Of a stretch of DNA of 64,000 bases, positions 29,049-40,600 are shown piece by piece. The notes beneath the pieces were generated by a model. It was not told the DNA's origin, made no database searches, and saw only the letters and a list, made by a program, of their open reading frames with translations. This stretch comes from Steinernema hermaphroditum (Eukaryota > Nematoda > Chromadorea > Rhabditida > Steinernematidae): positions 6,164,012 through 6,228,011 of the forward strand of contig CM059623.1 of assembly GCA_030435675.1 (NCBI GenBank). Direction: 5' to 3'. Each line of letters starts with the position of its first letter. Position 1 is the first letter of the stretch. The position numbers and the translations under genes are program-made.

Positions 29049-32000
29049 ATGAGTGAATCGGATTCGCTGGGGACGAGTTCCGTGAGCTCAGCAGAAGACC
29101 CGTTCTCTCAGTTTCTCGCCTCCGTAGCTCGATTCCGACCAGCGGAGAAGATGAGCGAGTCGGATTCACTCGGTACGAGCTCCGCCAGCTCCGAAGATCC
29201 CTTCTCCCAGTTCCTCGCCGCCTCCGGGCCTCGTCCCATCCCGCAGCAACGCCAGCGCTGCAGGCCCTTCGGCCTCGACGGTGAGTTGGACACTTCAAGT
29301 GGCTACACCGAGAAGCCAATATAGCATCAGATCTGCTGTGATATCACGAGCCGAGATGTGAAGTCAGATAACGGTGGGAGAGATGATGCAGAAGCGATGA
29401 CTTGATGCCCAGAACTCAATCAGTTAGATGACCTACAAATTGAAAGAGCTTCGCCGAACCCAAAAGCGCTGTTTGGCGAGGCGCCACTGATTACAAGTGA
29501 CGCTTCTAACTCCTTGTTTGTCGCGCGCTGTTTACCACGTTCGGCGTCGCCGGCGAAGGTAAACCCCTTAAGACGTCCCCTCGCAGAATGCGCAAATTCG
29601 AGCACCAAATGAGTGTCGTTTCACCCGCGAAGACCCCAATTACAAATTTGAGTCACGATTACAATCAAAAATGATGTCCCCGAGTGCATAACGGTGTGAA
29701 CACCATTAATCAGCGTCTTCCCGATGCCTCTCATCCCGAAGCCGCCCGAATTCGTGTGTCATTACCGCCAACGGATCTCATTCTTGCCCGTTTAGCGCGT
29801 GTCGCCAGCGTCGGCGACTCTTCAGAGCGCTCTTTTCGAGTTGTGCCGTGTTCCGTGGCGAGAAGAACTGCAGTTCTCCGGAGAGTCGTTGCCGACGAAC
29901 GGAGAGGAGCTATACTTCTTCTCCGTCGACGGCGCTGTCGTCAGCGAGCGGGAGAGGAGTGCCGAAGCGAGAATTTCGCAGAGACACACGCGCACCCCAT
30001 CGGCAGTCCGCTGCAAGATGAGAAGAGCGCCACGTCGCCTCTCGCTCGCCGCGGCGTCTCACACCTCGCGGCCGAGCAGAGAAGAGAGAGAGGGGACGCG
30101 AGGCAGCCTGAGCCTCTTCTGGCCTCCTCCTCCTTGCAGCGGCGAAGTGCGCGAAAGGAGCGCGCGGGCGTTTGCAGCGCGGGTCTCATGCCTAAAACGC
30201 GGATGGGAAATACCGGGCCTCTCAGCTCGCGCTTACGTGTGGTTGCAGCATTGTTCTTCTTCTCGTTCCCATCGATTCCTTTTCTGAGGCTTCGCTGCTT
30301 TCAGGAATGTGTCAGCCTTCGTCGCCCCTCAACACGGATTCCTTCGACCTCGCGCCGACGCCACCGCTTATGAACGAACAGGTCTGTCCGCTCTATTTTT
30401 TTTTTACTATTTTATTCGTGCTGTTCAGGTGGACAGATGTCCGTGGTCAAACCGTGTGGAGCCTTTCTCGCACGGCTCTTCTCCTTCGCTACCCGACGAG
30501 CAGTCACACTGCAAGTGCCAACATCACCGGTTAGATCAGCGTTTTTCTGAACGTTTCCATTGTGCGTCGTACAGGTCACAGCCGCTGCGCTTCTTCTGCC
30601 TGTCCTGCAACCTGGCAATCTGCCGTGACTGCACACTCGTCGACCATGTTTCGCCTGCGCACGAAGTGGAGTCCATCGAGAAGGTCGCGGAAAAACAGAT
30701 GGCTCTCATGGAGCAGCTTATCAGCAACGCTCGCAATAAGCAACAGGAGCTGCTGGAGATGTTCAAGATGGTTGATGCGGCGCAGCAACGTCTGACACTT
30801 TCCCTACATCGGGCTCACCAGAACATCGAGGATAACACCCAAACGCTAATTCGTTTGATCGAGGAAAACCGCCGATGTGTTATGAAGGATCTTGATAATG
30901 CCTTTGGTGCCAAGCAGGTACGGGCGACAAAGCAGTTATGCGTTTCTAAAAACCCGATTTCAGCTTCAATTGACTGTTATCGACAAGAAGATCCAAGAGA
31001 TGACGGAGAAACTGTCACAGACGATCGAGTTTACGCAGCACTTGGTCAAATACTCGTCTCCCACGGAAGTCATGGCGTTCAAGCACCTCTTGGACAGCCG
31101 CATGCAAGTGTTCTTGGAGTACAACGCGGACAACAACAATCTGCTTAATACCCCTTGTGAGGTGGAAATTCCCATCGTCAATCCGAATCACGTACGTGCC
31201 CAACACTCTCCGTTCGGTGAATCATCGTGCCGTTTTAGGCTCGCCAAACCCTGCTCAGTCTTCTTGGCACAATTCGTGGTAGCGCTGATTGGCAGCTTGG
31301 AGGAAGCGGTCTTTCTTCCGTCCAGTCAGGAATGCCGCCAACTCCCATTGGCCGTCCTCCTTCAAGAATGCGCTCTCCCATCAGTGGCAACAGCACTAAT
31401 GTGGCCGCTTCAGCCCCCATTGGAGGTTTCGCCGGTGTTGACGCGGCCAGCAGCCTTCTTCGCCCTAAGCACGACTTTGGCGGATCGAGCCAAAGTCTTG
31501 GACCATTTACGAACACCACGGAAGCGGTTCCAGCTTCTCACAGTTTCCCCCACAAATACACGGAATGGTCCTCCGGTGTCGAGCCCACCATCGGTTCTCT
31601 GGGCCTTGATTCGCTTGACCTCGATGGCGGTTCTTCTGTTGACAAGAACGCTGCTGCCGTGAACGGTCTGTATCCACCCCGGTCACAGATCAAGCGCCAG
31701 AAGATGATCTACCACTGCAAGTTCGGTGAATTCGGAGTTATGGAAGGACAGTTCACGGAACCATCTGGCGTGGCTGTCAACGCGCAGAACGACATCGTTG
31801 TTGCCGACACCAACAACCACCGTATTCAGGTACTGCCGACCCGTTAGCATCCGTACTTAGTTACTTTTTAGGTGTTTGACAAGGAGGGTCGCTTCAAATT
31901 TCAGTTCGGGGAGTGCGGCAAACGCGACGGACAACTGCTCTATCCCAATAGGTAAGAGATATGAACTATGGTATTCTTTGTTTGCTCACCGCTGTCGGCG

Positions 32001-32982
32001 TGCACGTGGCGATGTGAAAGGAGTCAGCGCCGGGCGACTCGTCTACCGTGCACAGGACCAACCGCAGCGTTTTAGTTTTTTGGTCGTTTTTTCTCCCGTC
32101 ACACTACGTACCACTCCACGTGCTGCGACTGCAAAAGCGATTATCGGGACGAGTGCCGGCTCGTTTTTATCGGTACTCGTCTCATGAGAAGAACATCCGA
32201 GGGCAATTAATGATCGGCGCCATTCCAGAGTTGCTGTAAATCGAGTCACTGGCGACTTCATCGTCACCGAACGCTCTCCCACTCACCAGATCCAGGTCTA
32301 CAACCAGTATGGTCAGTTCCTACGTAAATTCGGAGCAAACATCCTGCAACACCCTCGAGGTGTATGCGTTGACAGCGAAGGTCGAATCATTGTTGTTGAA
32401 TGCAAGGTACTGCAGTCTTGGCTGTTCCGCACATTCACATCTGTGCTTTGCAGGTTATGCGTGTAATTATTTTCGACAGCTACGGGAACATTCTGCAAAA
32501 ATTCAGCTGCTCGCGCTACCTGGAGTTCCCCAACGGCGTGTGCACGAACGACAAGCGTGAGATCCTGATTAGTGACAACAGGGCCCACTGCATCAAGGTG
32601 CGTTTCCCGAAGTGCTCGACAGCTGCTAACTCTGCGCTTGTAGGTGTTCAACTACGAAGGAATGTTCGTCCGTCAGATCGGTGGTGAAGGGATCACTAAC
32701 TACCCCATCGGAGTTGGCATCAACTCCATGGGAGAAGTTGTTGTTGCTGACAATCATAATAACTTCAACCTCACCGTCTTCAGCCAGGTTTGTTCTGAAC
32801 TTCCCCGTCGAGTTTAATGGAACTGATCGTTGCAGGACGGAGCGATGCTCAGCGCTCTCGAGAGCAAGGTCAAGCACGCTCAGTGCTTCGATGTCGCTTT
32901 GGTGGAAGATGGGTCCGTCGTCCTGGCAAGCAAGGATTACCGCTTGTACCTCTACCGGTACCAGATGGCCGGTCAGCTCTGA
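29049..32982 (+). CDS. ncl-1: TRIM-NHL translational repressor, brat/NCL-1 orthologue
   Basis: Cytoplasmic RNA-binding repressor limiting nucleolar size and ribosome biogenesis. Eleven exons: 29049-29280, 30305-30381, 30429-30529, 30575-30917, 30964-31191, 31239-31829, 31872-31951, 32229-32406, 32454-32597, 32644-32787 and 32836-32982; 754 residues. The N terminus holds a tandem pair starting MSESDSLGTSS (residues 1 and 35). A B-box type 2 is at about 131-170 (CKCQHH, FFCLSC, ICRDC, DH), coiled coil about 170-300, and a Ser/Pro-rich linker. The six-bladed NHL propeller runs from about 485 to the end (YHCKFGEFG, GVAVNAQNDIVVADTNNHRI, VIIFDSYGN, ISDNRAHCIKVFNYEG, VVLASKDYRLYLYRY) and is almost identical to brat. 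There is no RING, as in brat. A TTTCAG acceptor lies 10 nt before the ATG. The first intron is about 1 kb and could hide an exon for a first B-box. Confidence 0.95.
29281..30304 (+). other. ncl-1 first intron
   Basis: A 1,024-bp intron, against 41-50 bp for most others in the gene. Open frames of 229 and 162 codons occur inside it but are Arg/Ser-rich and overlap in two frames, as expected from CpG-rich sequence. A missing exon or an intronic enhancer are both possible. Confidence 0.4.
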
Positions 32983-34069
32983 ACAGCGTTTTGGATGTTA
33001 CGCTCTCGGTCTCTCCCTCCCCTATCATCGTTTTTATTTATATTTAAATTGTATAACTGTAATTAGGTCATTTCGTTAATTTTTTTATTGTTGTTATATG
33101 GCGCACTGGTTGCGTCCATTTAAATTCGTTTGACATTGGCCCACCGCTCACTCTGTGATGGCTTCACCGTTGTTCTTTCCACCTCTGTCTCTTTCCTTTG
33201 TTTCCTTCTTGTTGTAAATGTGCCGAATCCCCGCTTTGGAGGCCTGCGGTGGTTGCCTTTCCTCTTCGCGACCAGGTGTCGCTAGCTTGTTGTATACGCC
33301 GTCGTGTCGTTCTTGTTTTGTGAGTAGCACCTGACTCCAGATGTCGTCGGCTGGCTCCGCCTCGGGACGTCTGCTGTCCGTCGCACTCCATTGTTTTCAA
33401 TTTAGAGTTTTTGTTTTTGTTCTCCTGTTGCGTTGTTTATATATCGATCGACCATTAATTGATAATTTTATTTGTTATATAAGTTCGAGTCCCCTTTCCC
33501 TAGATTCGCCTCCGCCGCTTCGCTTCCACCGCCTTCTGACCGATGGGCTCATCCCCGTACCGGCGTACTGTACCCTATCGTAACTCCTCTCTGACCACAT
33601 TGTTGCTCGGGACTGAAGCCGTTCCGTTTGTTATTCCGCCCCAAAGTCTATTTATTCATCTCGCCGTAGTCGTAGCCGATACGTCGCTAGAATCCTCCTC
33701 CCTTCCGCCGAGGTCCCGAGGAACCGACTCCCGCAACGAACGCGATCCCCGCGCGCGGGGACGAGAGATGGCGCCGTTTGTTGTATATCTCCCCAAGTCT
33801 CTCCTAGTCACCTAGTCACGTTCTAGCTCGCTCCCGAGCCCCACCTAATCCTCCGATCACTGTCGTCTTTTCGCGCGTTTGTCTTTCGTCGTTCGTTGTT
33901 TTCGTTGGTTGTTGATTCCGATTATTGTTGTATCTCTGCTAACGGAGGCTCCGCGAGGCCCCAAAGTGACAATAAACGTTGCACTAATCAACGCGACTTT
34001 GTTCCATTCTACACATGTCGGCTACAGAAACGGAGGCGCACAGGGGGACACACAGAAAAGCGGTGGCGC
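32983..34069. other. ncl-1 3' flank
   Basis: A T-rich stretch with no gene. The first plus-strand AATAAA I see is at about 33971-33976, roughly 1 kb after the stop, so ncl-1 may have a long 3' UTR or use an earlier variant signal. The flp-25 stop on the other strand follows immediately, so the transcripts probably converge. Confidence 0.35.
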
Positions 34070-34971
34070 TCACTTGCGCCCCAGACGGATGAAGTCGTAG
34101 GAGGCGAGCGGAGCGCCGCCATTCGCAGAACGACCGAAGCGGATGAAGTCGTAGCCGCGTTTGCCGCCGTCTGAAACACCGAAGTTAGACGCGATAGAAG
34201 ACGAGACCAATCTGGAGATAATCTAGTGGGGACCAGAGCTCTTAGGATAAAGGGCGTACAACTTTCCATGAACTTGTACCGAAACGGGGGAAGGGGACCT
34301 ACTTTTACTGAAGGAAGTGGCGGCGGCCACGGAGGCGGAGGAGCGGTCCTCGCGGGGATGGAGTCGAGTGAAGCGCCAGAAGGCGAGGCGGAGAGGCGCC
34401 CACGACTCAGCGTCCTCTGAAAGCACCGAAGGAGTTTCTCCCGTTTCGTCGCGATTTTGGCGTCGATCAATCACCGCAGATGACGGCGAGGCGGAATTCG
34501 ATGAATTTTCGATGAGTGGAGGGTCGCCGCTGGATTCCCGGAGCCCGCGGACAGCTCGGCGCAGGTGCCTCGTAGCTGGGGAGGAACAGGTGCATCGAGG
34601 GGCCGTAGGAATTCTGGCGGCGAAACAAGGCGTCAGCGCAGGGAAACGGCCAAAGTGCACGCGTGACTGGGACGTGGGGAAAGGAACCTAGGGGATTATG
34701 GTAGGGTCGTACCTGGTTTGACGACTTCCTCAACGTCTCTTGGAGCGCCTCCGCCGCTTCTCTGGGGCCGGAGCCGACCGTCGTAGGCAATGGAGTCAGA
34801 GGGCGTCTGGGAGGCCCTCTGGAGGGCGCGGAGCCGGCAGAGGGCGGCGGAGTCGGCGGCGCCCTGGCGACAGAGATCCGCGACGGTGAGCGCCTCAACG
34901 ACGGGCTGCAGGGCGAAGACGACGATGATGGAGACGAGGAGCGCCGAGGGGAACGTCTTTCTGGAGGCCAT
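34070..34971 (-). CDS. flp-25: FMRFamide-like neuropeptide precursor
   Basis: Secreted neuropeptide precursor. Minus-strand exons 34971-34713, 34575-34303 and 34170-34070 give 210 residues in consistent phase; the first and last exons are firm, the middle one is inferred from phase and splice signals. The signal peptide is residues 1-27 (SALLVSIIVVFALQPVVEA). The C-terminal exon encodes KR-GYDFIRFG-R and then SANGGAPLASYDFIRLG-RK. Amidation at each Gly would give an RFamide and an RLamide peptide. Two peptides with YDF/YDY-x-R-F cores are the hallmark of flp-25. The change of the second from RFG to RLG is notable. The middle region is Ser/Arg-rich spacer. Confidence 0.82.
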
Positions 34972-37438
34972 GACGGGATCGTGCCTGGACCGAGCCGTCT
35001 TCGGGGACCGATTGGTGACTACTGGCGCTCGACGCATTGCCTCCGGCGGCCTTTTCTCGTTACCGTATGTCCCTGAAAGCACCTGGTCCAGTGGGAGGGG
35101 CTCCGAGCGGGCTCAAGAAGGCGACGACGCCGACGCGCGGAGGAATCACGATTTGTAGAAGCGGTGACATCATTTGAGGCCACGTGGCGAGCGGAAGCAC
35201 ACCGGAATCGGCATTTGGCTCTCGAGCGGAATCGGTCTCCAGAAGTAACTCGTTCAGCGTCCATTCGAGTTGTTGTTGAGCAGAAATTCTACGAGAGTCC
35301 CTGGCGAGCGGGGACATCCGAAAGAGGGTCCTAAGACCTACGTTCACAAACGCTCTTCTAAGAAGCATGTGCGCCAAACTAACGGTGACCCAAACCAGGA
35401 AGACAGCGGTCTCGGCGCGGGTCCAAGTGTGGAACCCTGGCCCCGGCCACGTCATTGTGTCCACGAGCACCTGGAGCGCTCCGGGAATCAGGTGGCCGAT
35501 TTCCTGCTGACGCACTTTCTGATTTACGAATGACGTTGTGAACCTGATGATTTACGAGGAATACGGTAGTTCGGGGAACCCCGGGGTGCAGGGAACAAGG
35601 TTGTTACAGGAAGGCCCCAAACAAAAAGATGTCTGAATGGATCCACTGCATTACGGTAGCCTGGACCGCGAAGTAGAGGACGCCACAGCGAGTGTCCTCC
35701 GATTCCGCGAGGCGTTCCTCGGGCAGAGTCTTCACGGTCTACTGGCTGCAGACGACTCCGGAGCCGCAAATCTCTAGACGGTCGCCCGGGAGCGATGAAT
35801 CTTTTATACGTGTTTACGGACGAAACATTTTTTGATTTTGCAGCGCCACTTCCTCTGGAATAATTCATGGCGCGACATTTTTCGGCAGGACACAAACGGA
35901 TTTTGTGGCGCCGAACTACGTGTCTCCATCTGTTCGGCGTTCTCGGGAGCACCCGGATAGTTGGACTTTGGAAGCACCTGCTCTTCTGAGGCTTATGTGC
36001 ACTTTTGGGTTGGCTTGTTAACTCGAGCCTCCTAGACGGCTACGGTATTCCGAAGATTCTTGGGTTTCTTGGAAACCGAGGTTGATTTAGGGACGAAATT
36101 AGTGGAAGATTTACTAGAAGGTCAAATTAAGGCCTCTGTAGGCGCCTTGGTTGGTAAGTGTATGTAGTCGCATGCTACCGTAGAGTGGAATGCGTGGTGG
36201 AAATCCTTCAGATGAAGGAAAGATCGCCTTTTGCTTGGCACAGCCTTCAATCAGAAAGCAGGGGTTCTGACGACAAAGAAGTGAGCGCCCAGAGTCGAAA
36301 AATCTTTGCCGCCGATAGGTGTGGAGCAGCGACAAGAGCTGGAAGGCCATAGAAGTGTAGGACAGAGATTATCTAATTTCACGTGCGACGAATCCGCGCA
36401 CGTGAAATCGTGAAATCCGAATCCGAGGAGCACAAGGCGATAAAGAATGCAAGGTTCACGGGCCAAAAACGGACCTTCCGTCCATGAACTCTTAGAAGAT
36501 AGTCTTCTGGAGAGGTATCCGGAGGAGGATCTAACTTGAGGCAGACAGAACCTGGCCACAGGTATCGTCCGGGGACGGCTCAGGTGCCGTGAGAGTCCGG
36601 GCCAGAGGAGTGGAAGGTCGAAAGTGGCGACGAATCCGCGCACAACAACTCTCCGGGGGAGACAGCGCCCACTTCGCTAATTGCGTCTCGAGGCAAAATG
36701 GGTTATTATCGCGGAGACGCGTTCCGGGGACACCCCCGAGGGGCCGGGGGGACGCGGCCAGAGGGCACGGGTCCTGATTCGATTGTTCGCACACCTTCCC
36801 CTCGGGTCCCCCGGGGCCGAAGCCGGAAGGAGTGCATGCAGCCTTAATTGGCTTCTAGCGATTCCCGATGAAATGGCACTTCGCGCCTGGAGTTAGACGC
36901 GGCCATAAACGCGCTTTCTACCTTGTGTCCTGCAGCGAAAAGCATCTGGACGCCAGGTTAAAAAGTTGGAGTCGAACTACCGTTATCCGGTGGATCCTCT
37001 GTGTAGGAGGGGAGAGACTGTACCTCCAGTGGCCATCGGTGGAGGGCTTCTGTGTGTACTTCTTTGTTTGTGTGAAATGTGTCTCGGAAACTGTTTTCGC
37101 GAAGCGAAGAACACCTGGAGGCGCGTCTGATGTCATTCGACGCCGTCCGTTTAGATTTGTTTGTGGCACAAGGGAAGCAGAGGGGGGGGGGCTTCACTGA
37201 CATTCGGAAATCAGTGGCTGCCACCCCTACTGCTCGACTGCCTCAGTCAGTTAGGGCGGCACATAGAGAGCCACTTTCCTTCTTGTTCCGTCTAGAGGAG
37301 AATATCCGATTCCACTGAAGCCCTCAGTATCTTCACCATAGCGACTGTATCTACAGGTTCCCTCCGTCCATGTCGGCTCCATCGATGTTGGGACCCTTCT
37401 CCAGGTACATGCAGATGGCTTTAAGGCTTTAAAACTAA
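34972..37438. other. 2.5-kb gene-free region
   Basis: No supported gene. The 151-codon minus frame at 35060-35515 has one hydrophobic stretch but no splice or start context. Notable structure: a perfect 12-bp inverted repeat ATTTCACGTGCG (36376-36387 against 36397-36408) with an E-box CACGTG in each arm, and a 17-bp direct repeat GCGACGAATCCGCGCAC (36385-36401 and 36627-36643). Confidence 0.4.
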
Positions 37439-37444
37439 TTTATT
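37439..37444 (-). other. polyA signal of the cysteine-module gene
   Basis: AATAAA on the minus strand about 220 nt past the stop of the large cysteine-rich gene. Confidence 0.5.
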
Positions 37445-37662
37445 TAGTGGGCAATTCGTTTCATAACGATACTTTAGGTCTGCACAATGAGGACAAAGAG
37501 ACACAAATAAATTAAATATTACGATAGTGGTAATAAATATCCATTGATTAGGTCTGTTTTCGGCGCGAAAACGTTGAGCTGAGAGGACACGCGCCCTCGG
37601 GAGGGGGGGGGGAGCTAACAAAGATAACAACGGCTCTGGGACCACCCACGTCGCGCACGGTC

Positions 37663-40600
37663 TCACGACGACTTGGTGGCGGTGGAGGCCTCGGGAGCGG
37701 CGGTCGTCGCGGAGGATACGGTAGCGTTGCTGTCCTCGGGGATCGGCGAGTCGTTCAATCGGAAGTCTGCAAAGGGGTACGGTAGTTGGGCTAGGAGGCA
37801 CTAAGGCTGCGCAGGAAGCGTGGGTGAGACGGTGAGTGGACAGGGGTGCACAGAGGAGCGAAGGCATACGGTAGGAGCGCCGGACGCAGGGGAAGGGCGC
37901 TGTCGAAAATCCGAGGGGTTCACAGCGGCAAATCCCCGCCACACACAGCGTTAGCCGTGCGGCGGAACCGGCGCACTCCTGGTCGCGCTGGCATCGACCA
38001 CCCACAAAGACTTCTGAAGATAGTAGCGAGGCCCGGCAGCAGATGGTGCCGCGGCAGCGATAGCCGCGGGGGCACGTGTCCATGCCGGTGGGACACGAGC
38101 CGAGCGGGGCGGAGCCGTCGGCGCACCCTACGGTTAGTCGGGCCTCGGGTTACGGTAGTGGCACTCACTGTTATAGTTGTTAGTCTGGGCGGCCGCCACG
38201 GAGCAGCACATGTTGGAGATGACGTCGCAGACGTAGCCGACGCCACAGACGGCGCCGTCGAAGCAACCACCGACGGCGGGCATGCCATTAGGACAGGCGC
38301 CTGAAGCGTTAGGGATGCGGGGGAGGGAAGGCTGGGCACTTACGTCCAGGACTGTACTGGAGGGCCGAAGAGGGACAGCAGACGCCGGAGAGGCAGGAGA
38401 AGCCGGAGCCGCAGGCGCCGTTGAAGCAGCCACCAACGGCGGCGGCGCCTCCGGGGCAAGAGCCGATCGCTGCAACAGCTGGGGTTACGGTAGCCGGGAG
38501 GTGGGGACCTACAGGGCCGGTAGACGCGGAAGGCAGGTGGCAGGACGGGCGCGCGGTGGACGCGGGCCGCAGGGCAGCAGAATCCGTTGTTGCACGTATT
38601 TCCTTGGGGACAACCGGCGGCGCCGATGCAGGGGCCGACGGAGTCGACGACGCAGGGGTTCACCAGACGACACTTCCCGTTCTGGCCACCCACGCAGGCA
38701 TAGTTGTCGGGACACTCGTTTTCCATCTGTCCAGCCTGGCACTCGAGGAGCTCATTGTCGGGGGTGGGGTCCTGCACCGGGTTAGGGCAGCACGATCCGG
38801 GACCGCCCTCTGAGGTGTCGCATTTGTAGCCGGCCGGGCATCCGGCGTCGTCGTCGCAGGGGGCGATCGCGTCCGTCGGGTCCACACACATGAAGGCCCC
38901 CGGGATGCCCCCGGTGGCTGCGCAGCACTGGCCACCGACGCACTGGGAGACGGCGGGGCAGAGGCCTCCGACGCAGGGGCCGAGGGCCTCGTGGCCTGCC
39001 GGGCAGGCCTCGACGAGGTTGGCGATGCAGCAGATGTTGCCGACGGTACAGGCGTAGCCGTCGCCACAGCGTCCATTCATGCAGGCGCCGACAGCCTCGG
39101 TGCCGTCGAGGCAGCGCGGGGTGGTGGCGGTGTGGGCGCAGCAGAGGCCGTTGGAGCATTTGAAGTTGCCGCCACACTGGCCGTTGACGCAGGCTCCGGC
39201 CGCCTGGGTCCCGTCCGGACAGACGAAGGGATTCCGCGTAGAAGCCTGGCAGCAGAGATTGCTCTGCGAGTTGCACGAGTAGCCGTTTCCGCACTGGCCG
39301 TTGATGCATTGGCCTACGGAGAGGCTGCCGCCGGGGCAGGAGTCTGCAACGGATTACGGTGGTTAGGGCACGGTCGCGGCGGGACCTACAGGACTGCTGG
39401 ACAACGGCGCAGCACATGCCTGTCGATTGGACGCACTGGTAACCCTGGGCGCAGTAGCCGTTTTGGCACATTCCGTAGGGCTGGCTACCGCCGGGACACG
39501 CTGAAAAGACGGTTAGGGGTGCACGGAGAGGGCACTCACTGAGCTGGACGCCGGTGTTCGCCTGCGGACAGCAGACTCCCGCCACGCAGAGCTGGCCGGA
39601 GGGACAGGACGTGTAGCAGGAGCGGCCGGTGGGAGCGACACCGCCGGGACACATCTGACGCTGGCAGCAGGAGGCCTGCTGGGTCCCGCAGCAGCCGGAG
39701 AAGCCGCGTGGACATCCTACGGCGCAGCCTTGGGGCTGGTAGCTCGCTGCAAGATCGCGGTCAGGAGGTACTGTATGGAGAGACACTTACGGATAGTGAC
39801 GATCTGGGGAGCAAGGCCGGCGGAGGCTTGAACTGAAACGAGAGGATTACGGTAGACGGTGGAGGGCACGGCAGGGGTGGCGAGTGCAGCTATACACACC
39901 GAAGTTAGCGGAAGGGGTGTTAGGGGAGCGGCGGTATAGCTGCACCGGGGACGGGTTAGGGTGGCACACACTTGTGGAGAATCGCTGCTGCTGGCGCTTG
40001 ACGCTCGGCGCTGTGGGTGGTCGAGGATTGGATGAGTCGGTGAGCGGAAGGAGGAGGGGACAGCAGCGCTGGACGGCCGCGTCACAGAAGAGACCCGGCG
40101 GGCAGGCTCCCAGAGCGGAGCACCTGAGCGGCGACTGGAAACCAGCGGCGCAGGAAACTGAAACAGACGGAGAGGGTATGGTAGGGGCGGGGGTACGGTA
40201 CTTCCGTCTCCGGAGGCCCTCACGAGGACTTGGTCGAGGGTGGTGAGCTCCACGGGGAAACCGAGACCCGGTGGACCCACCGGCCAGTCGGCCGTGGGCT
40301 CCAGGGCCTTCGCTTCGCGACCCTTTGGGTTCTGCATGGTGTTGGCGGACTCTGAAAGGAGTGTGAGCGGAGCGGGCGACGTGGGTGCTCGTGAGGTGGA
40401 AGCTGCACTCTTGAGACGCGATGGCGGACTTACCGACAATCGGGACGGGAGCAACGGAGCCTGAGTGACAGCAGTAGCCGTTGTTGCAGTTGCCTTGCTG
40501 GCAGGGATTCGAAGCGGAGCAGGAGCTGAAAGTGCAGACGAGACCGCCGCCGACGGGGTATCCTGAGATGAAAACATTAGACGACGAAGAGAAGGTTGAG

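Noticed and set aside
29684..30373. 229-codon plus ORF in ncl-1 intron 1
   Set aside because: Arg-rich, overlaps another long frame in the same strand, and would not splice in frame with the flanking ncl-1 exons.
35060..35515. 151-codon minus ORF with a hydrophobic segment
   Set aside because: No acceptor or promoter context, no signal peptide at the N terminus, contains TACNGTA words as intergenic DNA does, and lies in a gene-free block.
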